Notes: generated from the sequence alone by a model not told the origin. A stretch of 64,000 bases of DNA from Membranipora membranacea (GCA_914767715.1 OU612074.1:11008062-11072061); one strand, 5' to 3'. Counted from the stretch's first letter, positions 1-13,109 are shown. Numbers and translations are program-made.

Positions 1-323
1 TCTCTTAATTTTGGTGGTGTTTATGATGACATAAACTCTAGTCAGGCATTGTTTTATGTGTGCAATGCATTATCTAAATCCAATACCAGGATAAATTACG
101 CTCACGATTTTTGAATTGGGTCAACCTTTTGTTAGTACCATAGACTGATTTTTCGCTGCCCTCTGTCAAATATTGTACCAAGTGGAGGCAAATTAAATCC
201 ATCCGCATATTGCACCCTGCTGCACCCTACTTGGCATTACATATTTGATTCCACTGGTTATTGGGTCATAACATTCCAAAACTTACAAAGTTGTTTATCA
301 TCACATATTGTTTTCTGTTACAG

Positions 324-3300
324 GAAAGCCATATTGAGCATAGAACCATTCGGTCTGAGAATAGATAAGGGATACATTCTTTCACTACTGGATTTCATCA
401 CTGAGTGTAGAACGAAACAGAATGAGGAGCAGTATAACGCAATGATGGTATGTTCACTTCTTAGATAGTATTGGTACCAACTCTATACTAAGTTGCAAAT
501 ATTGTTTTTCCTTATTGCAATATTTGCAATTCGTCAACTGATGAGGGTGTTTAAGTTCAAGGCACACTATGTCTCCGACTTTTCAAGTATGAGCCACATT
601 TGGGTGTTTTAATTCAGACAATCGAAAGACATCTTATCCTACTCATATCTGTTGTACATTCTCACATATACTTTGGACAGCTCCATACACAGATGTGTAG
701 TTTCCTGACATGATATCCAAAAGTTGCATTATATGTGCTGCTTTTAAATCAGCATCTTTCAAACACACACACAAAACAATTAAACTAATGGCCATAATAT
801 TTCTCTTTGTATGATATGATGGGTCAAAAACGGGGAGCGAAGTGAACTCTTCGAACCAAATGCCTTACAAGAGTATACTCAAAAATACCGAAAAATTTTC
901 GTCGTTGCTTTTGTAGAAAAAATATCATGAGGAAGATATAGAATACTGTATGAGAGATCTGTGTGCTGACACAAAACACAAGGTAAGTTCTCATTCACAC
1001 GTTCTCCTGGTAATCTAGTTAGTACTCATAGTAATTTCTCAGAGGCCACTCTCTGAAAAGTCTAAGAACTAATACTTCAGAACCCCTGTGGGTTTGCAGG
1101 GTTTCGTGGTCATGAAGTGATCCGTGAGACATAAATGTTAGTTACGTCTGTGATGACAGTTCCACGCTACGTTTTCTCACGGATTGCGAGGTATCCTTAG
1201 CTTTACATCATGGCAGTGAACATAGTCATAACTCAAACTCGTTTTCACAATAACAATATATGATAGCAGAACAGCAGACCATCAGAACCGCTAGCAGAAT
1301 TGTCTGTGGGTGATGTTAGTATTTGAGTTAAAACGAATCTGGTACCTGGCACTTGGTACAATTTTCTTATTTCTTAGAGGCAAAAAAGAAGCGAATTTAT
1401 CTGTTGCAGTTGTCCCAAATATTGAACTAGCTTCCATTTTTCCTTTAATTCATTTAAAACCACTCCATTATAAATACCATGTTTTCTACAACAGTTTCAA
1501 TAAAAAAAATTTCAATCAACTTTTTTTAAGTAACACGGGATATATCCAGCTTTTAGATTGTTTCAATATTAATTGAATATGTATATTTAACCAGGCCGAG
1601 GTAAGAAATTGGTTTCTTACACTGATTAATAGCTGTTTATATTACAAATACTGTCGCTCATTTATTCTACATATCAAAGCTTCGTTAATGTTCAAGTTTG
1701 GAATTGTTTACTGTTTTGTCATGACATAGATGATCTGTAAGCTTTATTTTCATCTTTAATGTCCCCAATATGTATTATTCCCTTCATTCGAGCATCAAAA
1801 AAAGAGTCACATATCAAACCAGTTTTATATTTCTCCTCTACAGACAGATCATTCGTCTGGTGCTAAGATTTATGTAGAAGACTTTATGATATCAGATATT
1901 AAAGTACGACTGAGCTTCTCAATGCTCGGTGTTCCTCACTTAGCTGACGTAGAAAACACGCAGAGCTCATTCGGAGGTGACGTTGTCGACTTTCTCCTCA
2001 GCTCCGTCGGTATGACCTTGACAGAGGTCACGGATATCGAGTTTAGGTGGGTAGCATTATTATTTATTTTCTCTTTTCGTAATGCATGTATCATTGTAGG
2101 CCTATGTATTTATTCCGGGGTACACCAACTTTTCAAACGTAGGAACATTTGAGTTGGTGAAATAACAGTTGAAATCACAATTTTTGTCACTCTCTGTCTA
2201 TGGCCAAATAAAGAGGGTACATAAATTCCATTTTTTACAAAATAAAAATGACACATTGTGAAACAAATATAAGTGTGTGAAACCAGACATGATTTTAGGC
2301 GCACAAATTTTCTCTGATCACTCAAGATTTGGGTGTGTTAAGGTATATGTTTGCCCTTCCGTATGGACTTCAAATTTGCGATATGTTAGCTGTATAATTA
2401 ACTTTATTCATAATCATTTTTAATTATGTACTGATTCTGTTTTAGTTTGTCATGCTTCACTCTCTCCAACTCAGTTCAGACTACTGATCAGCTGACTAGT
2501 GATCTGATGACTCACTATAAGTCACAGGCTATACGCCAGGGCTATGTGTTTGTACTCGGACTAGATATTCTCGGAAATCCACTCGGACTCGCTAAAGATG
2601 TGTCCAGAGGACTCAAAGACTTCTTCCATGTAAGTGTGAGAGGCTGACCAAACTTCAAGCGTAAATGCTGCCGATGAACTTGATGAATTTTGCTATTCGG
2701 TTGGTCTCTGAATCGCATTCTCTCCCTCAGCAGTGGAATAATCTTATTTAATATTACCCTATAGGAGTTTAGTTTTCGCGGCATTTAGGATTCGCTTATC
2801 GCGTTTTTGCCTAAGTAGCGAAATTTTATGATAGCGGAAATTACTTCCTAAGCAATAAACACCACTCAGTTTCATAAACAATGTACAATTATACAGGAAT
2901 ACACCTTAGCAACGCATGTAAGGCAGTGTGGTGTAGTGGTCTCAGTGTCTGCCTTGCAGTCAGATGGAGGGTTATGCCCTGGGTTCGAATCCGAGCTTGG
3001 ACATTTTTTTTTAATTTTCGATAGTAAGCCTATTAGCGAAATTTAGTGTAGTGTATCTTAAATTAAGCTCACTCACCATACTAGCGAAATTAAACTCTAG
3101 CTAAATTAAACTCCTATAGGGTAAGTGTATACTTATTGTCTTCAGAGCATACTCAGATACATATTAATCAGTTTTGCAAAACCATCACATCACAATTTCG
3201 AATAACAATTTCGTAATTTTTTCTCGAAAGGCATATTAATCAATGAATACCAACTGAGTTCGGCATGCTTTCTTAAAAACTGCTTCAATAAGGTCTTTTT

Positions 3301-6300
3301 TTGTTACAGAGTGCCAATCCACTGAATTACAATAAGAGCTCCCGCACAGCTATAATACTTGGTATGAAGTCAGCATATGGTAGCATTGTGGGCGGTATCG
3401 CAGGAGCAGGGAGTAAAATCACTGAGTCGATCGGCAGGGGAGTTAACACTTTATCTTTTGATAAGAACTTCATCAGGGTAAGGCTATTGAATACTTGAAA
3501 AGAATGAGATTACTACTGCATTTTTTAAACGATTGAAATAAATCTCATGATGGAATTTCAAGGATCATAAACCGCAACTGCCTGTTAAATACGAATGAAA
3601 TTATTAAATTTAATCTTAATGTTAATTATGATCATGTCCCCTATACAATTTTTGATACCAAATGAGTTGAGTACCCAAAATTTAAATTTCGAATACAAAA
3701 AGTACAACAATAAGTAAATTACTCAAATAATAAAACTAATGGATTCTTTTTCACTCTGAATCATTTTTAGAAATCTTAATAGCCTATTAATTGTAATTTC
3801 CATATTTTATTTTATAGTCTCGGTTGAGACGCATGAAGAGCCAGCCGTCTAACTTTGGCGGCTCACTGATTCTATCAGCTAAGACCTTCGGCTATGCTGT
3901 AGGATCTGGTGTGGGAGGTATCATCCTACAACCCAAGAGAGGTGAGTTTCTTTCAATGAACTATATTCATTAGTAAGTTATCACCGACCAAAGAGTTTTC
4001 AATATGTATTTTACCTACTGGAATCATGTCACAGCGGCGCGGGTTTTGTTGCTGTTGACTTCACAACTTTTTTTGCTTCCTTTTGCAGGAACTGGTCAAA
4101 CAGACCTTTGAAATTGTGGTATTCAGTTGAAGTTTTGAAAATTATTTATAAAATGCTCCATAATTTCGATAACATCTTCTCTTTCGCTTATTACATGTGT
4201 CTTTTTTATTTCTTTTCTCACCAGGTGTACAACAGCAGGGTGCTGCCGGCTTCTTTAAAGGTGTAGGTAAGGGTGTAAGTGGTATAGTAGTGAAGCCTGT
4301 CGGGGGAGTGTTTGATTCTGTAAGCGTTCTGTTAGATGGATTCAGGAGAGTTACTCAGTATGGTACTGAGAGGGCGGAGAGAGTGAGACCACCACGCAGC
4401 AGTATACCCTCAGAGGTAAGTACCTGTTCTCAGATAAACTTAAAATGTGTTTACCGCTTCTCGCTATATGTAAATACCACTGTTTGGTTGCTCATTTCAT
4501 GGCAGGCCACCAGAATAACGATTTGAGAGAGTGTATGTTATTGTGTGTTATCTGGAGTGGGGCCTTTGTTCCTCACATCTTCATATCCTTGAAAACCATT
4601 CCAACACATTTTTCTGACATTAGGTGAACTTTATATTCTCAAATCATGAAAAAATACTGTCTATACCTCACTTTGCAGCCAATTGTACTTAGCGTTGCAT
4701 GGTTGTTATTTTGATCGCTGGACGCCTTAAAAATGTCTTTGTGAGGTTGATATACAACCTCATAATAATTTCCTTCTTTTTTTTCCGATGATATGAAGGT
4801 TTTGTCAAATTTATTTGGTCACAGCCCTAAAATAATCTTTTTGTTATCTTTCATGAAGCCTCAGTTCATATTGCTTCATATTGCTGCATTACAGGGACTG
4901 ACTCGGTTCCACCCTTACCTAGCTGACGGCGTAGATATGGTAGATGACCTGAGCTCATATAGATACTCAGTGGACAATGTATACTGGGCTCATCTGGAAC
5001 TGAAACACACCAAGAAACGACGTCGTGTCGTACTAGCTACTACAAAGTAAGCGATAGTAATAATATGAACTTTATTTGCTATTGAATGCCCCTTTTTTTT
5101 GGGCCAATGAGAATATGCTTACAGAATATGGAATAAGATTTATCATATCTATTCAGCGCACCCTTGAACGAGGTAAGGGTGGGCAGGCTAGGGTAATGTA
5201 TGATAAGCTTACTTCCATTTGCAGCATGGCTAGTGTCCAGGATTCGAACCTGCAACTCTCAGATTGAGAATCCTAACCACTACACCACCCTGCCATCAAT
5301 TGTCTCTCAAGCTGTTACCTTTTGACTATTGATGTGGCCTAATTATCTCCATAAGGAGTTCAGTGTGAAGACCTAAAGTGGAGTTGTAGAGTGGGGGGTG
5401 GGCGGGCACTCGTTTGGTGCTCACATTTATGTAACTGACTCTAATGCTCAGTGATACAAATGTTAATCTGATTATATCATAGACTTTTAGAAGATAAAAT
5501 TTGTGATTCTTGATACTTTGGACCTAGAGGATTATGATGATTAGCACATTGGAGTTTAGCCATGAGTCCATGAGTCCATGAGTCTTGAACAGAATCAAAC
5601 ATTATCAGTTAGCAAAATTCACAACGGAGAGATCGAATCAAAAATCATAATAATGCCCCCACATCATCCCTAATTTATTATAAGAAACGGAGTTAAATTT
5701 GTGGGGCATTTGACAGTGTCACAAACCCTTTGATTCATTGGTATGAATTCATATCAGTGATTTGATTGTTTTGCTGACAAATGCTGATTTATTTGTAGGA
5801 ATATATACATGCTGTTCACACCATGGCATACATCTCAGCTCCGTATACTCTGGACTGTACCGCTGGAAGGTCTACCCAAACCAGAGATGAGAAACGATAT
5901 CATCCACCTCAGTCATGTAAGTTTGGCTAACACTGACATCAAGACTACACTTTTATCATGTGTATCTCTGATCGTTAGAGTCAATTGATGATGGTACTCA
6001 TGATATGTGAATTAGTTCACTTTTTATCGCTCAGACATAATATATTTGTAATAGTATATCTTCTACCTCTGTCATCTTTCTAGGTTCTGACCTAAATCGA
6101 TTCAGCTTATTGAATATTGAAGATTAGTAACTTTATACATCATTATTTAGTCTATGATTAGAGATGCATACAAAAAGCCTAAATCTAAAACCCCGAGATC
6201 ATCAGACTCTGGAGCATATAAAACTTATTGTATCAAGAAGGTAGTATAAGATCAAAGGAAACAACCAATTTATATGCGCCTGGATCTGATGTTTTCTGGA

Positions 6301-6873
6301 TTTCAGAATTGGATTGCAAGTTCACCGTTACTATGGCTGGAATTGTTTGCAAAGCACTAGCCAAGCTAAATGGATTGCCTAAATACTACCCATGAACAGA
6401 GCATCTTAGAGATTGCAGCTAGTCTCGCTCTAATAATGCGAGAGCTATTCGGCACAAAAAAAAACCCTTGATCAAATAGTTTATATAAATAGAACTTCAT
6501 CATTTTCTTTGGAGAATTACAGTTTTTTAGGCACCATGATTCTACCCCTCAATTATCTTTTGTATACCCAGTCCGAAATGAGATGTCAGGTTTTTTATGT
6601 ACTCTTTCTTCGTTTTTTTTTCTCTGCAGTATGTGAACAGCAGTGTATTACACAACAAAGTTCGCAACATACTTGTATGTAAGTGACAAATAAACCAATC
6701 AATCACTTGGCAGGCCAATTATTCATTTTTCTTCTGTACAGGTCGGAGAAGGGGATGAGACGGAGGAGAGAACTATAGAGACAGACGATCGGGAGAGTCT
6801 CAAATGGTTCTTCAACAGACTGAAGTGGCTTCATAAATATACGAAAGCTACATACAAGAGCACGTCAGGGTGA
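324..6873 (+). CDS. VPS13: VPS13 family lipid-transfer protein, C-terminal exons (5' part outside window)
   Basis: VPS13 proteins form rod-like bridges that move bulk phospholipid between membranes at contact sites. Only the C-terminal end lies here. Exons, all phase-consistent: 324-447, 917-982, 1844-2046, 2446-2629, 3310-3477, 3818-3941, 4225-4415, 4895-5046, 5799-5916, 6630-6674 and 6742-6873 (stop TGA). Family landmarks are GLDILGNPLGLAKDVSRGLK followed by FFH, then a glycine-rich stretch (IVGGIAGAGSKITESIGRG), then GAAGFFKGVGKGVSGIVVKP with VGGVFD after it (VPS13_C/ATG_C-like helical segment). The last part, with KKRRRV and LRILWTVPLEGLPK, corresponds to the terminal PH-like region. Layout is closest to VPS13A/C, but the paralogue cannot be fixed. 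Exons before position 324 are upstream of the window. No frameshift was seen. Introns carry a MITE and tRNA-like elements. Confidence 0.88.
2757..3121. mobile_element. TA-flanked MITE carrying a tRNA-like head
   Basis: A 365-bp non-coding element in a VPS13 intron. It begins CCCTATAGGAGTTTA and ends with the reverse complement, and TA dinucleotides flank it (2755-2756 and 3122-3123), as for Tc1/mariner-derived MITEs. Inside, GCGAAATT-like words recur near both ends. The middle holds a tRNA-like sequence with pol III A and B boxes (separate entry). No open frame suggests a transposase. The TIR and TA flanks are seen directly; the superfamily is inferred from the TA duplication. Confidence 0.7.
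2922..3003 (+). repeat. tRNA-like sequence with A and B boxes (SINE head, not a clean tRNA gene)
   Basis: The A-box-like TGGTGTAGTGG (2929-2939) and B box GGTTCGAATCC (2982-2992) match RNA polymerase III internal promoters at tRNA spacing. The region ends in a T-rich run that could act as a pol III terminator. The anticodon-arm area contains CTTGCAG, but the 3' half does not pair with GGCAGTG into a proper acceptor stem. I therefore call it a tRNA-derived repeat head rather than a functional tRNA. Confidence 0.6.
5224..5294 (-). repeat. tRNA-like SINE head, antisense in a VPS13 intron
   Basis: Read on the minus strand it starts GGCAGGGTGGTGTAGTGG (A box) and has the B box GGTTCGAATCC (complement at 5240-5250), with about tRNA length between the ends. 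The head shares GGTGTAGTGG with the tRNA-like sequence at 2922-3003, so both may come from one tRNA-derived family. The anticodon loop is not well formed (CTC-AATCT-GAG), so a working tRNA is unlikely. Confidence 0.6.
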
Positions 6874-6930
6874 TAAAGCTGTCTGTGAAAGCTTACCATA
6901 TGTAAGCAGTTATGGTAGAAGACTTTGTGA

Positions 6931-6936
6931 AATAAA
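6931..6936 (+). other. Polyadenylation signal of the VPS13 gene
   Basis: Canonical AATAAA 58 bases after the VPS13 stop codon, on the coding strand. It is placed as expected for 3'-end cleavage soon after; no transcript evidence is available. Confidence 0.6.
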
Positions 6937-8351
6937 TGAAAGCTACATTGAAAAACTATAGTGAATGAATATAAATATATTATTGCGTGCTGCGTTGAGA
7001 GGGCCAACTATTCTTTTACAGTTGGGTTAGCTTGCTGAGAGCTTCGAAAGATATACGTCACAGTGCAGCCAACCTTCCTAAATCTACATCTTAGTCATAA
7101 GTAAAAGCAATGTCGTATTTCAATATTGCCGAGATAGGACCAAATTATAATTGCCGGTCAATTCTTGCAGAAGTGACTCTAAATTAACTTATATTAAATG
7201 TCCCCGACTTTTGATGACATACATTGGCAGTCGTATACAATGTGGTTGTGTTCCAGTATTCTGTCACAATGCGTGTATTTTCTTTACGAAACAATTCAAG
7301 TCACATTTGCTGCCAACTGCAGATTATGCCTAGTACCTAAAGACTGCTAATTTTGTGTAAATTACATGTAATCTATCCATCATCAAAGTTTCGCTCATTT
7401 ATATAACTGACAATTGTTTATCAATATGTTAAAACCCCTTTTTTTACCATGTTACCAAAGCCAAATCCTTGTTTTATCTGGACAAAACCTATTTTATTGC
7501 TCATTCTTCAACATTGACACCCTACTCAGCTACACTGTACAATAAAATGCTTATTTATGATAATTGCTTTAAATGGATTCATTGTTTTATTTAGCCGATT
7601 CTCCTTCAAAAGCTTACCCCTGTGAAGGTAGGGGGTCCACAGATATTTCCTCAATGCTGGACAGATTTATTTTTCTACAATTGTTAGCTATTATTAGTCC
7701 ATTACCTACCTTTTCATTGTTATTATTATTTACAAAGCCAAATATTGTCCTGTTGTTACATTGCTCAATTATTTTCTTGTCTTGAGAAATATTGTCAGTT
7801 ATATGCAATAAATACTGTTCTCATTACTCTTGTGGAGGTAAATTTCACAGGACTTGTCATGGGTTTAAATTGGATTACCTTTTATGATATTAAATGATCA
7901 AAGACAAGAGAGAAGACTATCAAAACCAAACCGCAGCCTGCTTCACTCATAATGCAAAGTGGCAAATTACCCTGTTGTTAAATTTTGTTTTTTTTTGTGC
8001 TTTGAGGAAAATTTTTAGCTTTATGCATTGCATACTGTTCTCAAAGCTCATGTGTACATACGATTAACATGATGAACGATGTAAAGTATGTTTTTTGCGT
8101 CCAATTGTCATGTTGAAACTAATTTTATTGATTGGTCTGAAAGGTTAGATAACAAATCATCAAAGAAAATCATGTTTCATGTGAAGAAAAATTCTACATT
8201 AAGAAAATTCTAAACTGACACCAACTTGTTGCATTAGAATTGAAAATAGTTTTCTTTGCTGGTTTTCTCAATAGTTGGCTATTATCAAGAAAAAGCTTGA
8301 TAAGTACTTGGCAAACATATATGAGAGTTGAGTAGCAATTAACACTCTACT
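6937..8351. other. Intergenic, no gene seen
   Basis: AT-rich spacer between the VPS13 3' end and the D8C gene, which converge. Open frames here are short and without family motifs. The stretches near 7745-7840 and 7970-8060 share a degraded common sequence (CCTGTTGTTA, then GCAATAAATACTGTTCTCA-like), suggesting an old local duplication. Nothing else is supported. Confidence 0.5.
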
Positions 8352-8786
8352 TTAATCCATTCCACAGAACCCATTAGCACAGTCACTACGCCCACCGTCA
8401 TATCTGTATATAAAATCACTGGGTTTGCTTGAGCACCTTATCACTGAGCATGCCTGTTCCCATGCTTTACAGTTTCCATAATACGACCCGTAAACCGGTA
8501 TGCTGATTATGGTACCGATCTTTGTAGGCATCAGGGCATCACTCCATATAGCACGATGTGTGCCACAACTATAACGAGAATGCCGAGATTCCACACAGTG
8601 GTCAAGTAGTTTTCTCCCCGCTTTCCCACTGAAACGGAACCAAGGTCTTCCCTCATCAACCATACGTTGATTATCACAGTTAGCATTTCTACTATCTGTA
8701 CTAAGATCTGTGCCCTTGTGGTCTTTGCGCCAGTAGTCTGTAAGGTTAGTAGCAGACTGACATTCAGGTGGCTGTGGATAAGCGGA

Positions 8787-8837
<51 letters not shown>

Positions 8838-9302
8838 AGGCTTGGTAGCTAGCTCGGTTGTTGTGGTAGTTGGTATGGGAGTTGTCAGTTTAGTTGTTGT
8901 GGAAGATGGTTTTAAATTTGTTGGTTTTCTTGTGGTGGAAGTTGGCGTTGGAGTTGTCTGTTTAGTTGTTGAAATTGGTTTTGAAGTTGGCTTGGTGGTT
9001 GGCTCACTTGTAGGTGCTGTCTTCTCTTGTGCTGCTGCCTTACAAGAAATCAGCTGATCTGTAAGATCTTCATAAAGAACTTTCTCCGCTCTCAGCTGGA
9101 TATCAAAGTGATCGATCTCTCTTACTGCGCGCTGTCGTGTTGACGGCAAAACTTTGCAGCCATCTTTGATCAGTAGCTCTAGCATAACATGATTTCTTTG
9201 CCTGTACATCTCGAGCTGGAAATTGGTAGTCCCATGTAAAACAGAAGCTTGGAGAGTTGTCAGCACCATTGCAGTGGCGACATAATACAATGCGGAGACC
9301 AT
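8352..9302 (-). CDS. Secreted Thr-rich (mucin-like) protein with C-terminal D8C domain
   Basis: A 316-residue single open frame. Residues 1-24 form a signal peptide (hydrophobic MVSALYYVATAMVLTTLQAS). Residues ~25-90 are a charged helical stretch with few Cys. Residues ~95-175 are a Thr/Pro/Ser linker ending in an uninterrupted Thr run, likely O-glycosylated. Residues ~180-316 match the eight-cysteine D8C domain of uromodulin, GP2 and OIT3: YWR, C-D near NANCDNQR, WFRFSGKAG, then CGTHRAIWSDALMP, WEQACSVIRCSS and a C-terminal CANGFCGMD. D8C proteins are extracellular; here it may act in mucus or cell-surface recognition (inference). The sequence TTTCACAG directly before the ATG looks like a 3' splice site, so a 5' UTR exon may lie upstream near 9.5-9.6 kb. 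No ZP domain follows, unlike uromodulin. Confidence 0.78.
8787..8837. repeat. (TTG)n microsatellite coding for poly-Thr
   Basis: About 17 perfect GTT/TTG units, which are ACA (Thr) codons on the minus strand inside the D8C gene. Because the unit is a trinucleotide, length changes keep the frame and vary the length of the Thr linker. Confidence 0.95.
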
Positions 9303-11128
9303 CTGTGAAATGAATGGGAATAATTCTTTGCAATAGTGAGAAAAGCCAAAATATAAGCCTGTGTATGAGTCACAAACGCATTAGAGCAGGTAATCACCCA
9401 CAAGCGGGTCCAGTAACAGAAAGCAATGTTTCTCATAAATTGCCAACAGCCGTCAAATTAGTTTGTCCATTCTTTACTACATTGAGTTCAGCACAAACAG
9501 GTGCGTATAGCTGCAGTTGAACTGCCACACGATTAACAGCTATTTTTCCAGAGTTTTAAGAAACCGAAACTTTTCCTCATCCATTCAGTTACCTTGAGCC
9601 GGCTATGTTGGCTGATAGCGCGTTGAAAATCTAACAAGAAATGAAGCTATATGCTGCTACGTACAGTGGGTGTGTTATTTACATTAAAGTTGTGTAATCT
9701 TATCAATGTTCTCACTTTTAGCCTTACTTTCACACCATCTCGGCCCTAAAACACTGAGGATCACCGCTACACCCCTAATCATTATCATTATCAATTCTCT
9801 GTTCATCAAGATACATGCAATAATCAGTCGTAAGCAGTACTTGGCTGTCACAGTATCACAGCCTATCACCCTGTAATGGGCCTGTCGGTCGTCGGTCAGA
9901 AACTGTGTCAAATTTTGAGATTGGTTGAAATTTTACTGTCATACGGTTATTGTTATAGTGTTTTTTTTGACAAAAGATAATTTTTTAACTGTCAGTTTCA
10001 TATCGTAGCATAGCGAGGTGTAAAAGTTTGACATAGATTTATCAGTAGTGACAAAACAATGTCTATTTTTTTTCCGATTTCTGCTTTATTTTGTTAATAA
10101 TAGATATATGCATTATACATAGAACATGCAGCGGTGCAGTCAGTTAGTCTGTGACCAAGCAGCCACAGACCAGAGAGGTGACCGCCCGACTGGAAGGATC
10201 TTAGCTACCCCACCCACGCACTAAAGCCCAGCACAACTCTCTCATACCCCCAACCCATCATCCGCACACCCCTAATAATGGTCTAACAATGGTTGACCTG
10301 TATCAGATGTGCGCGGCGGACAAATAAGCCATACCAATTTCCGTCTAGCTTTAGATCTTGTCCGTCCATGTCCGCCTGTTGGGCAACATTGGGCATTTTG
10401 CCATGCCCATCTTTTGTCCACCTTTTTATGCTGTCCGTCCAATCAAAGAGTTAGAGACTCTAACTCCTTGGTCTAATGTCCGTCCATATTTGTCAAATAA
10501 TCGTCCATGTCCATCCATCGAGCAAAGTTGGACAGACCTCTATGCCCATCCCTGTCTATCTTCTTATGATTTTTTGTCCAATGTCTGTCAATTAAAGTTA
10601 GATGTTCATGCGTGTCCGCTATTTTTGCATGTTGGACATTGAACTGCTTTTCCAACTCGTACTGTGTCATAGCAACCGTTGATTGAGACACCATTAGGTT
10701 TACTAAGTCTGGTACTCTGGCCTGAAAGTATATCGCCTGTGACACTTCAACTTCAACCTGAGGATAACGCCATGCCTTTCCTCAGATATACTCACTAGTT
10801 CATATCGAGCATTGCTCATCAATCGATGATAAATTGTCTCAATCAGTTAAGAAGCTAGTATTCTTGATGTGATACCCCATGGCCTATAAGCGGTATTTTT
10901 ATGGCGTTTCTATTCCATTCACTCATTTTTAGCACAGGGGTGATTGTAGTAGGATGTGCTTTCTGACACCAACAGTTACCTAGTGCTAAGGGTTTGTATT
11001 TGTTCTTCCATTAAAGAAAGAAATTATTCTGACACCATGTTTGTCTGATACCTTTGCAGCACATTGCTGACAGTTGAAATTGTAGCAATGCTTTCGAAAG
11101 CTCCTCATTAGCAGTAATAATCATTTAA

Positions 11129-11241
11129 GATATGTGAATGTCTAAACAAAACTTGATTGCCAAATAGAAATGAATTTTGATACAAACAGGGGAAACATGT
11201 GGCTTGTCTTAGTTTATGGCTCAACTGTGCGTCATAACCTT
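11129..11241 (+). repeat. Direct repeat copy 1 (pair with 11420-11533)
   Basis: Shares GTGGCTTGTCTTAGTTTATG and ACTGTGCGTCATAACCTT with the copy about 290 bases downstream, with scattered substitutions. The two copies look like an old tandem or dispersed duplication of unknown nature. Confidence 0.75.
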
Positions 11242-11419
11242 TTGTTTGCTGCACATAATCCAGTGAGAACTGTGTTCTAGTAGATCCTCGTCTATATGTC
11301 CATGCAATTATTCAGTTCCCACTCATATCTAACACTGATGCTGAGAGTTCCTAATTGCCAGTTTCAGCTGAAATAGCATACTTTCTAAAGTTTTTGACAC
11401 ATTGTCAGTTTAGAAATCA

Positions 11420-11533
11420 GATATGCGAGTGCCTAAACAAAATCCGGTTACCCAATAGGACTGAAATAGTAGTATAAACAGGGAAAGCATGTGGCTTGTC
11501 TTTGTTTATGGCTCGACTGTGCGTCATAACCTT
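11420..11533 (+). repeat. Direct repeat copy 2 (pair with 11129-11241)
   Basis: Same unit as the copy at 11129-11241: begins GATATGCGAGTGCCTAAAC and ends ACTGTGCGTCATAACCTT. No coding potential was seen. Confidence 0.75.
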
Positions 11534-13109
11534 ATCAGTGAAATTCTAAATTTAGCTTATGCTTGTTACTTCAAATGTTGAGTACCTGCTGATAAGCTTT
11601 AAGTATATCAACAAATTGGCTAAATTATATGACAAGCGTTACCCTGACATTGTCATCAGTCCCTCATTCTGAAACTGATATCCACACTGGTAGGTTTAAT
11701 GATTGATGGAAGATTGCTAGTCAAGACTGAGTACATCATTTATAAGTCTGATAAAGCATTGATTGAACGAGGTAAGTTTTCGGAATGGATGAGTACATTG
11801 AGTTACTGTAAGGGAGTCATGTATTCAATCATCTGTTGTTTGGAGCGTTTTCCGTGTAAACCTATATTGGTATATGATACTTGGTTCTTTAGTATGCCGC
11901 ATTACAAAACTGGTAAGCAATGTAACATACTACCTAATCTTATGTGTTTAGCTATAGGTGCCTTTATTCAATATGAGGTTGGAGATTTAGAAAGAGTTTG
12001 TCAGCACATCATACCTTTATTGTTATCATATCTCGATATCTCTTGGGAGGGGAATAGTTGGTCACCACAGTTCTAATACAAAAGAAGGTTTTTCATTATT
12101 TTGAAATCTTGAATCTCCATTTGATTGTTCTGTCAGAGAGAAAAGGCTGACTTAGACGCACATTCAACTGCGTTAGTGGATTAAGCATACTGTTCCAGTC
12201 CGACAGAGAAAATATCAACATAATAGCAAGGTTATCCATTTAAATTGTCATCATATCATGGGTGATACTTATCGAGGGCACTCTGTCACAATGCGGTTGT
12301 GCAACAATCGGTGTGCATCGCGATAAGAGGACTGAGCATTAACTGTGTCACTGTGTCACTACGCCAGCAAGACACTCTGTCACAATATAGTTGTGTCACA
12401 AAGCATTGAATGTGTCGCTGTGTCATTGCGTCACAGTGTCACTGTGTCACAAATGAATTAGTACACTACCAAAAGACATAGCAATATATTGTCTGGCAGC
12501 CTGCTTTACAGCAGAATGCAATATTTTTTACACAGATTAAACTTAAAAATTATCCACCTGCATGCTCATCCATGAGGTATTTATTCCCAGAATTTTACCA
12601 GGCCAATAAGATACGACTTGCAAATACTTTTACTTTTCCAAATAGAATAAAAATTAATATTTTCATTGTCAGGAGAAATTGAGCAATAGAAGTCATTAAC
12701 TTTTAAAATTCTCCAAAGTTTTTTGCCTTCATCATCATGACAACACTATGTCAGTTGATCGAGAAACCCTGAATCTTGAGTTCCCATACCATATTGACTT
12801 CAATTATTTGCAGACAAATAAGAATTAAAGATTGCTGGCTAACTTGTAAAGAGAAGAACCTTGAGAATCTCCAGAGAACCGTAAACCAAATTGAAGACTA
12901 CACATGACAGGTACCATTTTCTGACTATGCCAATATAATCTCGAGTAGTAGTTTACTTTCTGGGTTACCTGGTTCATATCCTATCACGGCCGTATCACTA
13001 ATTTATTAAAGTATATCTTAGTGGTTTAACGTTTATTCTAAAATGATCGGCCCATGGGACGTTTCCTGTATAATAAAAAATGTTAAAAAACGTAATGAAA
13101 TCACCTTTA

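Larger units (their letters stand above)
9303..13107. other. Gene-poor region with local repeats
   Basis: No convincing gene. 10358-10640 is rich in degenerate TGTCCGTCCAT-like words. Two copies of a ~113-bp segment lie at 11129-11241 and 11420-11533. 12340-12450 is built from TGTCAC/GTGTCA words. A 125-codon open frame (11699-12076) has no motif I recognise, has no clear homologue in the window, and is not called as a gene. Confidence 0.5.

Noticed and set aside
2922-3003. Functional tRNA gene
   Set aside because: A and B boxes are good but the acceptor ends do not pair; kept only as a tRNA-derived repeat.
8667-9057. Two plus-strand frames rich in Cys or Val
   Set aside because: Shadows of the (TTG)n tract and of the Thr-rich coding region on the opposite strand.
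11699-12076. 125-codon open frame on the plus strand
   Set aside because: No motif, no splice partners, no homologue in the window. Possible but unsupported.
12340-12460. TGTCAC-rich stretch as a regulatory cluster
   Set aside because: Degenerate low-complexity repeat with no nearby gene; nothing to tie it to regulation.
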